From Cheiracanthium punctorium (lineage: Eukaryota > Arthropoda > Arachnida > Araneae > Cheiracanthiidae): a DNA stretch of 64,000 nt. Location: assembly GCA_038373885.1 (NCBI GenBank), contig JAWZYV010018289.1:186001-250000 (forward strand). The letters are read 5' to 3'. Numbering within the stretch: the stretch's first letter is position 1; every line of letters starts with the position of its first letter. Positions 31,317 through 44,060 of this stretch are shown here, in pieces. The position numbers were made by a program, and so were the translations under genes. The notes below the pieces were generated by a model. That model made no database searches. It was not told the DNA's origin and was given only the letters and a program-made list of their open reading frames with translations.

Positions 31317-32263
31317 ATAACAATAATGTTTCAATTTTTATTAAAAATTCCGTTGAGTAGTCACAACAGTGTTAAACATTCGTATGTACTTGGCAAAGGC
31401 GGATTAAAGGGGGGGGCGGAGGGGCGATCGCCTCCCCCCACCCCGAGAAAAAAGAAATTAATGTAAAAGCTCCTATTTTACTTTAATTTATCAAAAATTA
31501 ACTATTTTATATTTTTAAACAGTTCTTCATTTAAATGATTTAGGAAAGGACACTCTGTATTCAGTGGGATTTTCAAATACACCTACAATGTAGTTTTTTT
31601 AGATATCACGATATAAAGAAATTGAAAAGAATCTTTTTTTTCGAAAAAACACTGAAAATTAAAAATTTAAGCCGGAGATAACCGATTTTATCTTTTTTAG
31701 AATCGGAAGAACTTCCGATTAATGATAAAAAATTCCCTACCAATAATTAAGCAGATACGAGCTGATTGTGAGATAACACAACTTTTGTGAAAAGAAATAT
31801 TTGATTAAAAATTTTTGAGAAATTAAAAATAGCAGTACTTAGTGTCACCAGAATTACATGTATGCGTGCAAATTTTCAGCTCGATCAGATGATAGGAAGT
31901 GGGTTAAAATTCATAAGCAAATATTGAGCTGGAATGATATACACAGCTAATTAAAAACTTAAAAAAAATAAATGATGACTAAATTTTTTTTTTGTTAATT
32001 AAAAAATATCCATGATAACTATATATGATTACGACATGTATTTTATAGTCGCAGATGAAAATGCTAAACATTATGAATGTAGGGCAGAAGCTTTTAGAGA
32101 ATATGCATTTTCAATATAAAGTGGATTTTATTTTTAAGTCAATTCTTGTATTTTAACTACTTAAAATAATGATTTTTCTCTTACTCTTTTCTTCTTTTTT
32201 GTAATTCTATTTAAAATATGGAAAGATTTCTATTTTTATGTATTTTAAATTCACAACTAATTA
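31317..32263. other. No gene seen
   Basis: Very AT-rich, with GGCGGATTAAAGGGGGG near 31397 resembling a mobile-element tip without an identified partner. Confidence 0.5.
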
Positions 32264-32271
32264 CTCATTAC

Positions 32272-32439
32272 CAGAGGCGTAGCCAAGGGGGGGGTTAGGG
32301 GGGTCATAACGACCCCCATGAGAAATTTTTTGCCATACAAAATGTATATTCTTCACTAAATTATCACACACACGTATACATATATATGAGTTGTAGTAGT
32401 CGTAACACCCCCCATGAAAAATTTCTGGCTACGCTTCTG
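32272..32439. mobile_element. GGCGTAGCCA-type MITE, copy C
   Basis: The tips CAGAGGCGTAGCCA and TGGCTACGCTTCTG are flanked by the perfect 8-bp duplication CTCATTAC (32264-32271 and 32440-32447). Same orientation as copy B. Confidence 0.92.
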
Positions 32440-32629
32440 CTCATTACTAATAGTCCTAAACTCTTATTGACAGTATTTGAATAAACACAATAATTAGATT
32501 TTTTTTTTTTTCACTACTAAACTGTTTACAGTTTTGAAGTTTCAAGCGGGAAATTTATGAACATATTTAAATATTTATAAATATGTTTTTCCAGGAATGT
32601 TAAATTTTTGGTTCATTTTAATCAAGTAA

Positions 32630-32760
32630 AAAATTCTCTAAAATATAGATTTCGATTCCAAAGATGTGTTTGATGGAGTAAGAAACAAAAATACGACACA
32701 ATCATGAATAATGATACACTTTCCAACTTAATGGAATAAGGAAGAAAATAGAAATAGAAC
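32630..32760. repeat. Repeat arm, inverted counterpart at 35920-36060
   Basis: Sequence around GATTCCAAAGATGTGTTTGA and CACAATCATGAATAATGATA reappears reverse-complemented at 35920-36060, with weaker copies at 36120-36260 and 36410-36500. The Helitrons at 33211-35845 lie between the arms. Confidence 0.75.
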
Positions 32761-33210
32761 TTTGTCACGTTTCTGTCCAAGTTTAACGTTATATTTTAGA
32801 CATAATTTATAATTAGAGAATGCAGAATAAAAAATTCAGATTTCTTTGTTCTTGTTTGGCCTTTATCAATTAGACCATTGCCAAAAATTCCAAAAATTAA
32901 ATTCGAATCTTTAGAATGAAATTAATTCAAACAAATGTTCAAAATTGTTCAAGTGCTGTTCAAAAGTCCCCCGTTCTTATTAGCAAATAACAATGAAAAT
33001 TATTATAATAATTTAAAAATACTATTTTATCATTCATACATTACTAGATTATTAAAAATACAAATAAGCAATAAATTAAAGTATTTATCCTAACCAAGAA
33101 CAATCAGATCGTTTTAATATACTTTTACTTCAATCGGAACTTTAGCAATCTTTTAAATACAGCCACCAGACAGTTGTAATTTAACATTGGTTAATCAAAG
33201 TGATTAAATA

Positions 33211-33915
33211 TCTCTCTATTCTAAAAAAAAGTAAAGGCCGCTGGCGCTGTCAAAGCTTGTGGACCTAACTCCTCCTAAACCGTAGGGATTTGAGTTTCGA
33301 CTAAGGTGCCCACAGATTCGGAAAATTCCGAGGAACCTGCTAAGCTGATTTAAATTTCGAAAATCGAATTATTTTAGAAGATATTAATAAAAAACTGAAA
33401 AAATAAACCGAAAGGTTGCCAGATTTGGCATAAAATCATTCATTCCTTTGCAACAAAGTGTTTCCAAGTATCTAGAATCGCGTGAAATTTACAAAGTTAA
33501 CACAAAACGCCTAATAACTTCTTCACCGTTTGCACGATCCGCTTGAAAATTTTTATGATCATGTATAAAAATATAGAAAACAATCTGCACATCTTTAAAA
33601 ATCTGAAAATCCACCCGTTCCCTCCTTTTTAAGCGATTTTTCGCCATTTTCAGCACCATTTTATTTCCGAGAGTCAAAAAAGTAAATCATTTGCGTGACA
33701 AATTACCCTTTTCAAGTGAATATGACGTCATACAATTGGGATTCAAATTCGTTTAAAAAAGCTTTTCCAGATTACACAGTTTATTATCATTTTTTTTTTT
33801 TCCACAAATAAATCGTTTGCATGGACATGAGAACAGCTGTGTACACAAAACGAAATCTTTCGATTGCGAAAAGATTCCGGGAGTTTCCAGAACAGCATGA
33901 AATTTAATTTGGGTA
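33211..33915 (+). mobile_element. Helitron 5' part (copy H1)
   Basis: Starts TCTCTCTATTCTAAAA after an A, as Helitrons do, and matches H2 (33916) and H4 (37148) for about 280 bases. It then diverges and is cut off at 33915 by the next Helitron start. No 3' hairpin of its own is seen. Confidence 0.75.
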
Positions 33916-35264
33916 TCTCTCTATTCTAAAAAAAAGTAACGGCCGCTGGCGCTGTCAAAGCTTGTTGGCCTATCTCCTCCTAAACCGTGGGGATTTAAGT
34001 TTCGACTAAGGTGCCCACAGATTCGAAAAATTCCGAGGAACCTGATGAGCTGACTTAAATTTCGAAAATCGAATTATTTTAGAAGATATTAATAAAAAAA
34101 CTGAAAAAATAAACAGAATGGTTGCCAGATTTGGCATAAAATCATTCATTCCTTTGCAACAAAGCGTTTCCAAGTATGTAGTATCACGTGAAATTGTCAA
34201 ACATGAAGTAGAAATACACCCATTTTACGCCAAAATAAAAACTACATGAAATAAGTAACTCAAAATGTGTTACACAAAGTTGACAATTTTCAAATAGTAA
34301 GTTCGCTTAGACAACAGGAGTTTAGAATTAGCGATTATCCGTTTTTCCAAAACAGAATAACTAATATCTTGAAAATGAAAAATAATTAAAATGCAGATTA
34401 TTTTAAAGCCGGTTCGGTCCAGCTGGATTATTTGCTACCAGTAGAAATATTTGGCGGCGTTAACTATGCCATTAGAGCATGTACAGTACACTTTGGATAT
34501 TTGCTAGCGCGACCAGATGGTATAATTCGTGGTTCTAAGTACGCCAATCTGCAAACGATTATGTAAATGAAAATATGGATAACGGTTTTCCGGTAACTTT
34601 AAATGAACAGTAATTATAGGTTGTGAGCATGTGTAAATCGCCAAATAATGAAAAGTCGCCATGGGTGGCAAGCTATCGTATCTGTTCCGTAGCTTTTATT
34701 AACTTTACACGTACGCAAGTCGCCAAGGGTGGCAAGCTATCGTATCTGTTCCGTAGCTTTTATTAACTTTACATGTACGCAAGTCGCTAAATAATGAAAA
34801 ATCGCCATGAGTGGCAAATTCGCAAGGTGTCCAATAGGTTTTACATTATTAAAAATACAGCTGAAACACATGTTCTGATTTTATTATGCTTTAGCTGCTA
34901 ATTAATATAACTTTTGAATGGCAACATTAAATATTGTGTTTCTGAGGAGTGCAAATAATTTTTTCAGCGATTATAAGCGGAGTCCGCACTCCAGGTGGAG
35001 TATAGCTCAGGACCCGTACAACACGGATTCCCATAACAAAATATCTTCCGTGTTATGAGAGGGAGGTGTAGTGTGAAGTTTAAATTTTTATGTACCCATG
35101 AACCTGCAAGAACCAAGCAATGTGTAGCTCAGTAACATTCTATCTGATCCCATCTTCGGGTTTTGTCTGTTGAAATTATGTCTTTTTTACGAATAAGCCT
35201 TATTAGGGGTCGAATGCCTCATATGAAAAGCGAGCGTAGCGAGTCTGGGGGCCTTGGCCCCTAG
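33916..35264 (+). mobile_element. Non-autonomous Helitron, complete (copy H2)
   Basis: 5' end TCTCTCTATTCT; 3' end GGGGGCCTTGGCCCC hairpin followed directly by CTAG and a T. A hairpin near a CTRR end, without inverted repeats or target duplication between A and T, defines Helitrons. No Rep/helicase frame, so non-autonomous. 1349 bp. Contains a 64-bp tandem duplication (34653-34780). Confidence 0.85.
34653..34780. repeat. 64-bp tandem duplication inside Helitron H2
   Basis: AAGTCGCC-led units at 34653 and 34717 are almost identical. H4 has the unit once, so the duplication is specific to H2. Confidence 0.85.
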
Positions 35265-35452
35265 TATATAATAAAAATTGAACACTAAGTAATTTATTTT
35301 AAGTGGACGAAGATGAAATATATTGAGTGTAGACATGCTTTCGTTAAATGTTATTTTTTCCAGCACCCGTTGCAATTGCTTCACAACCGTCTTTGACTTC
35401 TAATTTAGAGATATTCTGCTATTTGAAATTAAACAAAATTTATTAGAAAAAT

Positions 35453-35845
35453 TTATTTTAGCTGCTAATTAATATAACTTTTGAATGGCAACATTAAATA
35501 TCATTGTGTTTCTGAGGAGTGCAAATAATTTGTCCAGCGATTATAAGCGGAGTCCGCACTCCAGGTGGAGTATAGCTCAGGACCCGTACAACACGGATTC
35601 TCATAAGAAAATATCTTCCGTGTTATGAGGGGGAGGGGGTCTACTGTAGTGTGAAGTTTAAATTTTTACTATGTACCAATGAACATGCAAGAACCAAGCA
35701 ATGTGTAGCTCAGTAACGTTCTATCTGATCCAATCTTCAAGTTTTTTCTGTTGAAATTATGTCTTTTTTACGAATAAGCCTTATTAGGGGCCGAATGCCT
35801 CATACGAAAAGCGAGCGTAGCGAGTCTGGGGGCCTTGGTCCCTAG
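35453..35845 (+). mobile_element. Helitron 3' part (copy H3)
   Basis: Matches the last ~370 bases of H2 and ends GGGGGCCTTGGTCCCTAG then T. The 5' part is missing. Confidence 0.82.
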
Positions 35846-36645
35846 TAAATAAAAATGAAACTCTAAAACACTCATAATTTAAGTACGCACTAAAGCGCTA
35901 TATATTAAAAGCATATTATAATTCATGAGTCGTTTCTATTTTTCTTCCTTATTCTATTAAGTTGGAAAGCGTATCATTATTCATGATTGTGTCGCATTTT
36001 TCTTTCTTGCTCCATAAAACACATCTTTGGAATCGAAATTTATCTTAAAATTGCCTACTAAAATTGTTTTACAATCTTCGCCAAGCATATTCCAACTATA
36101 CTTCACCATTTTAAATACTGTTTGGAATGGGCATCGTAATCCATGAGTGTGCCGTGTTTGTCTTTCTTGTTCCACAAACACTTTTTCAGAATCTAAAACT
36201 ATATTAAATTCGCCTACTAAAACCATTTTACAATCTTCTCCAGGCATATTCTAACTATACTTTGAGCGTTCGCCAGTTTCAAGCCAAATTTGGAAGATAT
36301 CGCCAAACTTGATTCAGTGTTGGAGACGTGTTAAAATTGCCTACCAAAAATCTTTAAAACATTCACTTTGTCAGGGATATTCTAACTATACTTCCCGTTT
36401 TTTTAAATACCGTTTGGAAAATGTATCGTAATCTCTGAGTATACCGCATTTGTCTCCCCTGTTCCACAAAACACTTCTTCGGGAGTGAAATCTACAGGAT
36501 GCCCCAAAAACGTGATAACGGATTTTAATTGTTTATTTCTATTAGATAAATGGTCAATGTAAATTGAAAATAAAAATTTCAAAATAAGGTTTGAAATAAG
36601 ACTCTGTTAAGAAAAAATTCCGCCCCTTCATTTACAAAAAGTTAC

Positions 36646-37085
36646 ACATTTTAAATTTGTATACGATCCCTCGTACAAAAAAAATTCCAAATTAGTAAGA
36701 TGTGCACCATACACTAACAAGGTGATATAGCAAATTTCAGACTTTCATTATACAACGTCTCAGAGATATCATTAAAAAAAGGTGATCGGGGGCTATACAT
36801 AATCTTAAATGTAAATGTTTATTGCTAGAGTGAAAAAAAATATTTTCTCTCGTAATTTCTGTACGACCACTGAAATGCGATCATTCGAGGTGATTTTTTT
36901 CCCTTCGAGAGTCATTGAAAAGTGTTTTAAGTCAGTGTTATATTTGTGTTCATATCTTTGACAATTTTAAGATATAATTCTCAAATTTTGTGTCACCTCA
37001 TTGGTGTATGGGACACATTTTACTAATTGGGAATTTTCTTTGTACAGGGGTCGTATACAAATTTTAAAAGTGTAACTTTTTGTGA
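36646..37085. repeat. Long inverted repeat, ~90-bp arms
   Basis: 36646-36735 and 36995-37085 are reverse complements with few mismatches (shared core AATTTGTATACGA, AATTAGTAA). The loop is about 260 bases. The left flank GGATGCCCCAAAAACG near 36498 could be an element tip, but no partner was found. Confidence 0.75.
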
Positions 37086-37147
37086 ACAAACATTCTTTCA
37101 AGTTACGAGTATGTATGTTGACATTTTTGAGAGAACTTAAAATTCTA

Positions 37148-38372
37148 TCTCTCTATTCTAAAAAAAAAGGCAATGGTCACTGTCGCCGCCGCAGTTAAGA
37201 GCTTGTTCGGCTATCTTCTCCTAAACCGTGGGGATTTGAATTTCGAGAAATATGTCCACGGATTCGGAAAATTCCGAGAAACCTGATAAGCTGACTTAAA
37301 TTTCGAAAATCGAATTATTTTAGAAGATATTAATAAAAAACTGAAAAAATAAAACATAATAGTTGCCAGATGTGGCATGAAATCATTCATTCCTTTGCAA
37401 CAAAGCAATTCCAAGTATGTGGAATCGCGTGAAATTGACAAACATGAAATAAAATTACACCCATTTTACGCCAAATTAAAAAAGTATATGAAATAAATAA
37501 CTCAAAGTGCGTTACACAAAGTTGACAATTTTCAAATAGTAAGTTCGCTTATACAACAGGAGTTTAGAATGAGCGATTATTCATTTTTCCAAAACAGAAT
37601 AACTAATTGCAACTGATTTTAAAAGCGCCATCTTGGCATTAGGTACAATCTGGCAAAATCGTATCTTTCCAAGCAGGGTGAATCTAAACAACGAGTTCAA
37701 AAATGTTAGAATCCAATACCTTGAAAATGAAAAATAATTAAAATGCAGATTATTTTAAAGCCGGTTCGGTCCAGCTGGAGTATTTGCTACCAGAAGAAAT
37801 ATTTGGTGACGTTAACTATGCCATTATAGCAGTTATAATACACTTTGGATATTTGCCAGCGCGGCGAGATAATACAAATCGTAGTGCTCAATACGTCAAT
37901 CTGCAAAGAATTATGTATATGAAAATATGGATAACGGTTTTCCGGGAACCTTAAAAATGAGCAGTAATTACAGGTTGTGAGCATGTGTAAATCTCCAAAT
38001 AATGAAAAGTCGCCATTGGTGGCAAGCTATTCTAGCTGTTCCGTAGTTTTTATCAACAAAAACGTATGCAGTACTGTTTTCTTAGAACTAATTATTAACT
38101 ATACATATACTAAGTCGCCAAATTATGAAAATTCGCCATAATTGGCTAATACGTAAGGTGTTAAATGGGTTTCACATAATTAAAAATAGTGCGAAGTTTA
38201 AATTTTTATGTTCTAAGCAACATGCAAGAACCAAGCAATGTGTAGTTCGGTAACATTCTATCTGATCCAACCTTTGGGTTTTGTTTGTTGAAATTATGCC
38301 TTTTTACGAATACGCCTTATTAGGGGCCGAATGCCCCATACGAAAAGCGAGTCTAGGGGGCTTGGCCCCTAG
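37148..38372 (+). mobile_element. Non-autonomous Helitron, complete (copy H4)
   Basis: 5' TCTCTCTATTCTA after an A. It ends at the GGGGGCTTGGCCCC hairpin and CTAG at 38372. Internally similar to H2, but lacking the 34980-35060 palindromic segment. 1225 bp, non-coding. Confidence 0.83.
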
Positions 38373-38620
38373 CCTTTATATAAAATAAAAACTCGACTGT
38401 TCGAGCCTCGTCAGGGGGAGATCTCCCCTGAACCCCCCTAATTTTTACTTTCCGAACATGTACCATGTAAGGAAAGTATTGTAATCATGAAAAAATTCGA
38501 CTTCGAGATTTTGGTGTTTTTACACGTTTTGAGGGCTTCTGAATCCATTTATGCTATTTTTACGAGATGTATGTATGTATGTGTGTTTGTGAATGAACAC
38601 GATAGCTCCTGAACGGAGCA

Positions 38621-39319
38621 TTCGATTGAGCTCAAATTGGATATATATGTCATAAACCACCGTCGCAAGACCGGTATTGATTTGGGTGTGTATAGGACTT
38701 ATAGTTTTTCTACAGGGCTACGACAAAGATTTCTTTTACATTATGGCCTATGGGGGGAATTTCTTGAAAGTGCGCTAGCGTTTAAACGGTAGATTCGATT
38801 GAGCTCAAATTGGGTATATATGTTATAAACCACCGTTGCAAGACCGGTATTGATTTTGGTGTGTATAGGACTTATAGTTTTTCTACAGGGCTACGCCAAA
38901 GATTTCTTTTACATTATGGCCTATGGGGGAATTTCTTGAAAGTGCGCTAGCGTTTAAACGGTAGATTCGATTGAGCTCAAATTGGGTATACATGTTATAA
39001 ACCACCGTTGCAAGACCGGTATTGATTTGGGTGTGTATAGGACTTATAGTTTTTCTACAGGGCTACGCCAAAGATTTCTTTTACATTATGGCCTATGGGG
39101 GGAATTTCTTGAAAGTGCGCTAGCGTTTAAACGATACATTCGATTGAGCTCAAATTCGGTATACATGTTATAAACCACCATCCTAAGACCGGTATTGATT
39201 TTGGTGTGTATAGGACTTATAGTTCTCCTAAAGGGCTACGACAAATCTTTCTTTTATGTTATGGCATAATGGCATATGGGGAGAAATTCTTGAAAGTGCG
39301 CAAGCGTTTAAACGGTGCA
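38621..39319 (+). repeat. Tandem array, ~173-bp unit, four copies
   Basis: Units starting TTCGATTGAGCTCAAATT lie at 38621, 38794, 38966 and 39139, and a degenerate fifth start at 39320. Spacings are 173, 172, 173 and 181 bp. Internal copies are almost identical. The array sits between TTTCCGAACATG (left) and GTTCGGAAAGTCGAG (right), an inverted pair suggesting it is the core of a mobile element that begins right after Helitron H4. Confidence 0.92.
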
Positions 39320-39439
39320 TTCGATTGAGTTTCCATTTGGTATATACGTTTGAATGATTCATCGATTAAAATTTATTTAAGTGCTTGGTAATGATCTTAA
39401 TCGTAAGTGTTCGGAAAGTCGAGTGGAGTCACTCCAGAT

Positions 39440-40249
39440 TTTTTAGTTTCATTATTGCCATATTAAAACGATATTAATTGACTTTGTCATTTTATCGCTC
39501 ATCTTTCGCGTATTTCGCCTGGTAACTCTATGTTGAAATTTTTATGAGTGTAACCTATTTATAGAAAAATACATATGGTGCATATTCTACAGCTTACGAA
39601 ATATTGGAACAATAGATTAAAGCTGTTGTGAACTAATAGTATTTAAATACATGTAAAATTATGTCGAATTTTTGGGACACATTTTTCAATAAAGGGTGTT
39701 GAGAGATAAAATGGCATAGTCATTAAAAAGGTTATGGCAAGTACATTAATTTTTTACTTTGATTATGTAATGAAAATTGTAAGCATTGATGATATGTACT
39801 GGATACCTCAGTGTAATACTGTAATAGCTACGTGTGGTGCATCCTTGTCACTGCGTTCTATATGTCAGGGATGAGATTGGCAAAAGAGCAAAAAAGCTGA
39901 AATCATACGAGAGCAAAAATTTGTACATGTGATATTTATATCTAATTAATGTGAAAGAAGTTTTAAGAGACGAAAAACATTGGAACATGCTAGAAGTTAA
40001 AAATATCACACAGTTAACTAATAACTATAATCAGGAATTCACTGAAAAAACAGAATTTTCAGAGAAAAAAGTGATTTCCTCTTTATTCACAAAAATCTGA
40101 AATCGGCTTAAAAGCTGAATATTCTCAGAAGGACAAGCAGAGAAACCAGGAAGTGGCCTGGCCATTTCGCGGGTCGGAGATTGACAGGTATTTAAAAGCC
40201 CTTTCTAAAAGTCCTGCAGATTTCTATAGTAAATGGCGGATACTTTAAA
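39440..40249. other. No gene seen; left flank of the gypsy-type remnant
   Basis: A 5' LTR and gag region would be expected here or further left, but no copy of the 43969 LTR start is visible. Confidence 0.45.
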
Positions 40250-43200
40250 GGATCACCGTGCCACGTGGGAGCTACTGTAACCATAATAAGAACAGACCTG
40301 GATAAGAAATTAAAATTGAAGACCTTCCAGACTGTAACAGGTGACCAGATTAAAGTGGACGGAAAAGCAGGAGTAGAGATCGCATTCGGTAATGCAATAT
40401 ACGATCATGTTACTATATATGTCACCAATATAATGGACTTACTCATTCTCGGACTGGACTCTTATGGCTGAGTAAATAAGACACTGAAGATGGTAGATAT
40501 GGCTGAAGTGTGAAAGTACCGGGTTCGCACTTATCGCGCGGCTTTCTGTCTAACGGTCTGGAGTTTTGGGCGGTTTTCTCCAGATGTAACGTGAATGCTC
40601 GTTAGACCTCTTAAAAAGTTCGCCCGCCCAAGGCACCCCCAGGCAGATGCCTCTCCTAGCCATAACACACAACAACACAAACTCGGACTGGAGTTTTTAA
40701 AATCGCATCAATTTAACTTCGACTTTAATGAGCTGCGGTCAGCTGTTTTCGACATTAAAAACGAAGCCTTCCTACCTTTTCAACAAATAGTAGCCCAAAC
40801 CGACTTCACCCTACCACCAAGAACTGCATCTATAGTTTCTGGAACTGTAAGAAAGCAACAGATTCCGATTTGGATTACTCGAATACCCCGATAATAGTGA
40901 TTCTGTATAAGAAGAGTACTTCTAGGTGCAACACTTGTGTACTTGTAGACGAGTATCATTTCGGTAACAGTAGCCAATGCGACTAACAAGGCGAAAGTAA
41001 TAAAGAAAAATTATGCGTTGGCAACATGCATCAATAAAAACTGCAGTTCAAAAACAGCTAAAGTCATTTGAATTTCTGACGAACGAATTATTACAGAGAA
41101 GTGCTGCGAAGAAAATAATTATGGAATTCAAAGACTCCTCTCGTACTTCGGGTGACATTGGTCGTACGAAGTTAGCGCAACACAGAATAGATATAGGCAG
41201 CCATTCTCCGATCAAGCAATACTCTAGGCGGTTTAATTTGTTAAACAAAAATAATAGAGCCGATTTTTAGAAGAAATGCAATGGTTTTCCATTCTGAATC
41301 CCAAGAGTAGCTACTCATCCCGAAGACCGTGTTTATTACGGGACAAGAATTATGGTAGTTCAAAGTTATGCCATTTGGACTCTGCAACGCACCGGCTGCT
41401 TTCGGACTTCTAATGGAGACAGTGCTGAGAGGACTTTCCTACGAAGCATGTCTCGTGTATTTGGACGAGAACATTTGAAAAACACGCGAAAGGTATTGCA
41501 GAAATTGAAGGAAGCAAACTGAGTCCATCTAAGTGCAACTTCTTCGTCAGAAATAAGATATCTTGGACCTATAATGTCTGCCCACGGAGTTCGAACAGAT
41601 CCCGAAAACTCACCCACAGTCAAGAACTGGAGTCGTCCTGAAATGTTCGCGAGTTACGAAGTTTTCACGGTCCATGCAGATACTATCGAAAATTCGTGAA
41701 GGGTTTCACATTGCAAGGCCACTTCACAGGCTTACAGAAATTTTCATGGACTACCAAACGTGAGGATACAATCAACCTGCTATAGACAGCTTTAACATCA
41801 GCAGCTTTCGTATTCTCATCCTGCCATTTATTCTAGACACAGATGCAAGTAGAGTGCAGAGCAGTTCTGTCCCAGAAGAAAGATGACCAAGAGCGTGTTA
41901 TTGCTTACTAAAGCAAATGCCTTTCAAAGGCTGAACGTAACTATTGTGTTACAAGTAAGGAACTTCACATTTCCATAATTATCTTTACGGCTGAAGGTTC
42001 TGCTCCGAACACATCGTGCCTCTTTAACCTGGCTTTTAAACTTCAGGAATCCAGAAGACCAGATAGCCAGGTGGCTACAGAGAGATTACAAGAATACGGC
42101 ACAGAAACACGTCAATAAGTATTAAGTAAAGAACGCATCCAGCACCAATAATTGAGCAATCTTAGCATCCCGGTTTCGACATGTTTACATGCCGTCGTCC
42201 GTACTAGAGTGAGAAGGCAAAAAATTGCTCAGTATAAATAGAAAAAGTCTGGGAAAAGTCAGACTTATAGAAACATGTCATCGAAAAGGGGCATCTCATG
42301 GAAACGCAGATGCTCTATCGAGGAGGCCCTGCAGTGAAAGTTGTTGCTATTGCTCCAGGGCGGATAAAAATCCCAGCTGAAACTTCTTATTATTCGCCAA
42401 GTTACATCATCTGTGACATCTCAAGACCTCTGGAATAACGATCAAGTCCAGACAGACCAGAAGACTGATAGCGGCATCAAACCTGTTGTGGAGGTCATGG
42501 AGAAATCTAGTGTTAAGCCTAACTGGCAAGAAATATCGTCATGTAGTCCGGCATCGAAGAAATACTGGGTTTTTTAGGATTCACTTTACTTGAAGTCCTG
42601 CACCGTAAATGGAATCGGACGAAGGCAAGTTATGTCGATGGCAGTTAATATACCCTCGTTCGAGGATTCCGAAGAGCTGCGTACTAGCTCGACATTGACC
42701 GTTTCGGCATAATGAAGACCCTAGAAAAAGTTCTCGAGGTGCTTCTATTGGGCTGACTTTGGACAAAGCCGTGGAAGACTTCATCGGTATAATGCTGGAG
42801 TGCTTTTTGAGAGAATTGCCCTCGACATCCTGGGACATCTTCCGCGAACTGAAGATAGCAACAAATGCATCCTAACTGTCATAGATTATTTTTCAAAATG
42901 GCCTGAAATGCAATCTATCCCCAATCAGAAAGCTATGTCTGTAGCACAGATATTGGTGCAGGAATTCATTTCCAACTATGGAACCATTCTGCAACTTCAT
43001 TCGGACCAAGGAACGAACTTTATCTCTGCAGTTTTTAAAAGACTATGCCAATCACTCGGAATCAACACGGCTGCTTAAACTACGCCTTTGCATTCACAAC
43101 TCGACGGCATGGCAGAGAAGGTCAATGGCACTATTTCTAGTATCTCAGAACCAAGACGACTGGGACAAGAAACTCCCCTCTTCTTACAGGCTTATAGAAG

Positions 43201-43369
43201 TGCTGTCCACGAAACTACCAGTTTTATACCTTCACAGATGTTATTCGGTAGGGATCTTCATCTTCCACCTGACCAACTGTCGCGTCACCCTCCAGATACG
43301 CCTTCATCGCCAGAGTGCATGGAAAATCTTCAGGCACGGTTTGAAAACGTACATCACTTTCCTCGATAG
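40250..43369 (+). pseudogene. Gypsy-type pol remnant (protease, RT, RNase H, integrase)
   Basis: The protease segment (40265-40471) keeps GATVTIIR and the LLILGLD end, but the catalytic DTG reads HVG. The reverse transcriptase shows PFGLCNAPAAF at about 41369-41405 and VYLDE in place of the catalytic YLDD near 41458-41469. An RNase H piece with LDTDAS is near 41835. The integrase segment (42800-43078) keeps ALDILGHLP, VIDYFSKW and HSDQGTNF, then shifts frame before HSQLDGMAEKVN and an AYRSAVHETT block (43088-43369). Stops and frameshifts occur throughout. It is non-functional. Confidence 0.85.
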
Positions 43370-44060
43370 CAAATCAACGTAAACACGAACAAGATGAAGA
43401 CCTACACTATACGAAGGCTACGGGACACGAATTTAACAAAAGTGACAAGTGACAAGGTTTGGCTGTGCAACCCTACCCGACAGACAGGACTTTCTCCCAA
43501 GCTGCAATCACTGTGAATCCCACAGTGAAGGTCCTTAGTCTTGAAGAGAATAAACGACTTCGTCATGAGAATTCAAAAGTCACCTAACTCTAAATCAAGA
43601 GTCGTGCATTACGGCAGGCTAGCAACTAACGCGGATGTAATTAGTTATTATTTTAATTTTATTATCACCGACCATGGTCTCTATGGTGCAACTCTTTCTT
43701 CATTTCTTTCCTGCCTCTCTGTTTTCTTTCTTTTCCTTCAACTCCTTTTTACTCAGTGCTTAAGCCATGTACATATTTGTAAATATGTTCATTTTTATTA
43801 ATGTTTTTTGTTTATTAATTATTTATTAATGTGTATTCTGATTATGTTTATTGTTTAAATGATGTTGTTAAGAAAGATCTATTGTTAAATGTGTATTGTA
43901 AATGTTTGGGTGACCTCCTAAATAAGGATTGTACTGCCCCAGACGTGCAGTCCTTGGGAAGGAAGCAATGTTACGAATTTTTGGAGTGATCTGTTCTTCA
44001 GGGGTTAAATTTAGGCTTAAATTTGTATTCAAGAGTCGAATAAATAAACTTTGAATTTTG
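40250..44060 (+). mobile_element. Ty3/Gypsy-type LTR retroelement, 5'-truncated and decayed
   Basis: Remnants occur in the order protease, reverse transcriptase, RNase H, integrase, as in Ty3/Gypsy elements. A purine-rich tract (GGGAAGGAAGCAA) lies at 43955-43967, and a presumed 3' LTR begins TGTTACGAATTT at 43969, with AATAAATAAA near 44039. Gag, the 5' LTR and any envelope frame are not seen. The 3' LTR end could not be placed. Confidence 0.82.

Noticed and set aside
35240..35264. Bacterial-type terminator hairpin (GGGGGCCTTGGCCCC)
   Set aside because: Not followed by a T run, repeated at 35845 and 38372, and directly followed by CTAG: a Helitron 3' end.
38621..39319. CRISPR-like array
   Set aside because: Units are contiguous 173-bp tandem repeats without unique spacers, in a eukaryotic context.
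42978..43382. 134-codon frame overlapping the integrase
   Set aside because: An alternative frame; the integrase motifs lie in the 42800-43078 and 43088-43369 frames.
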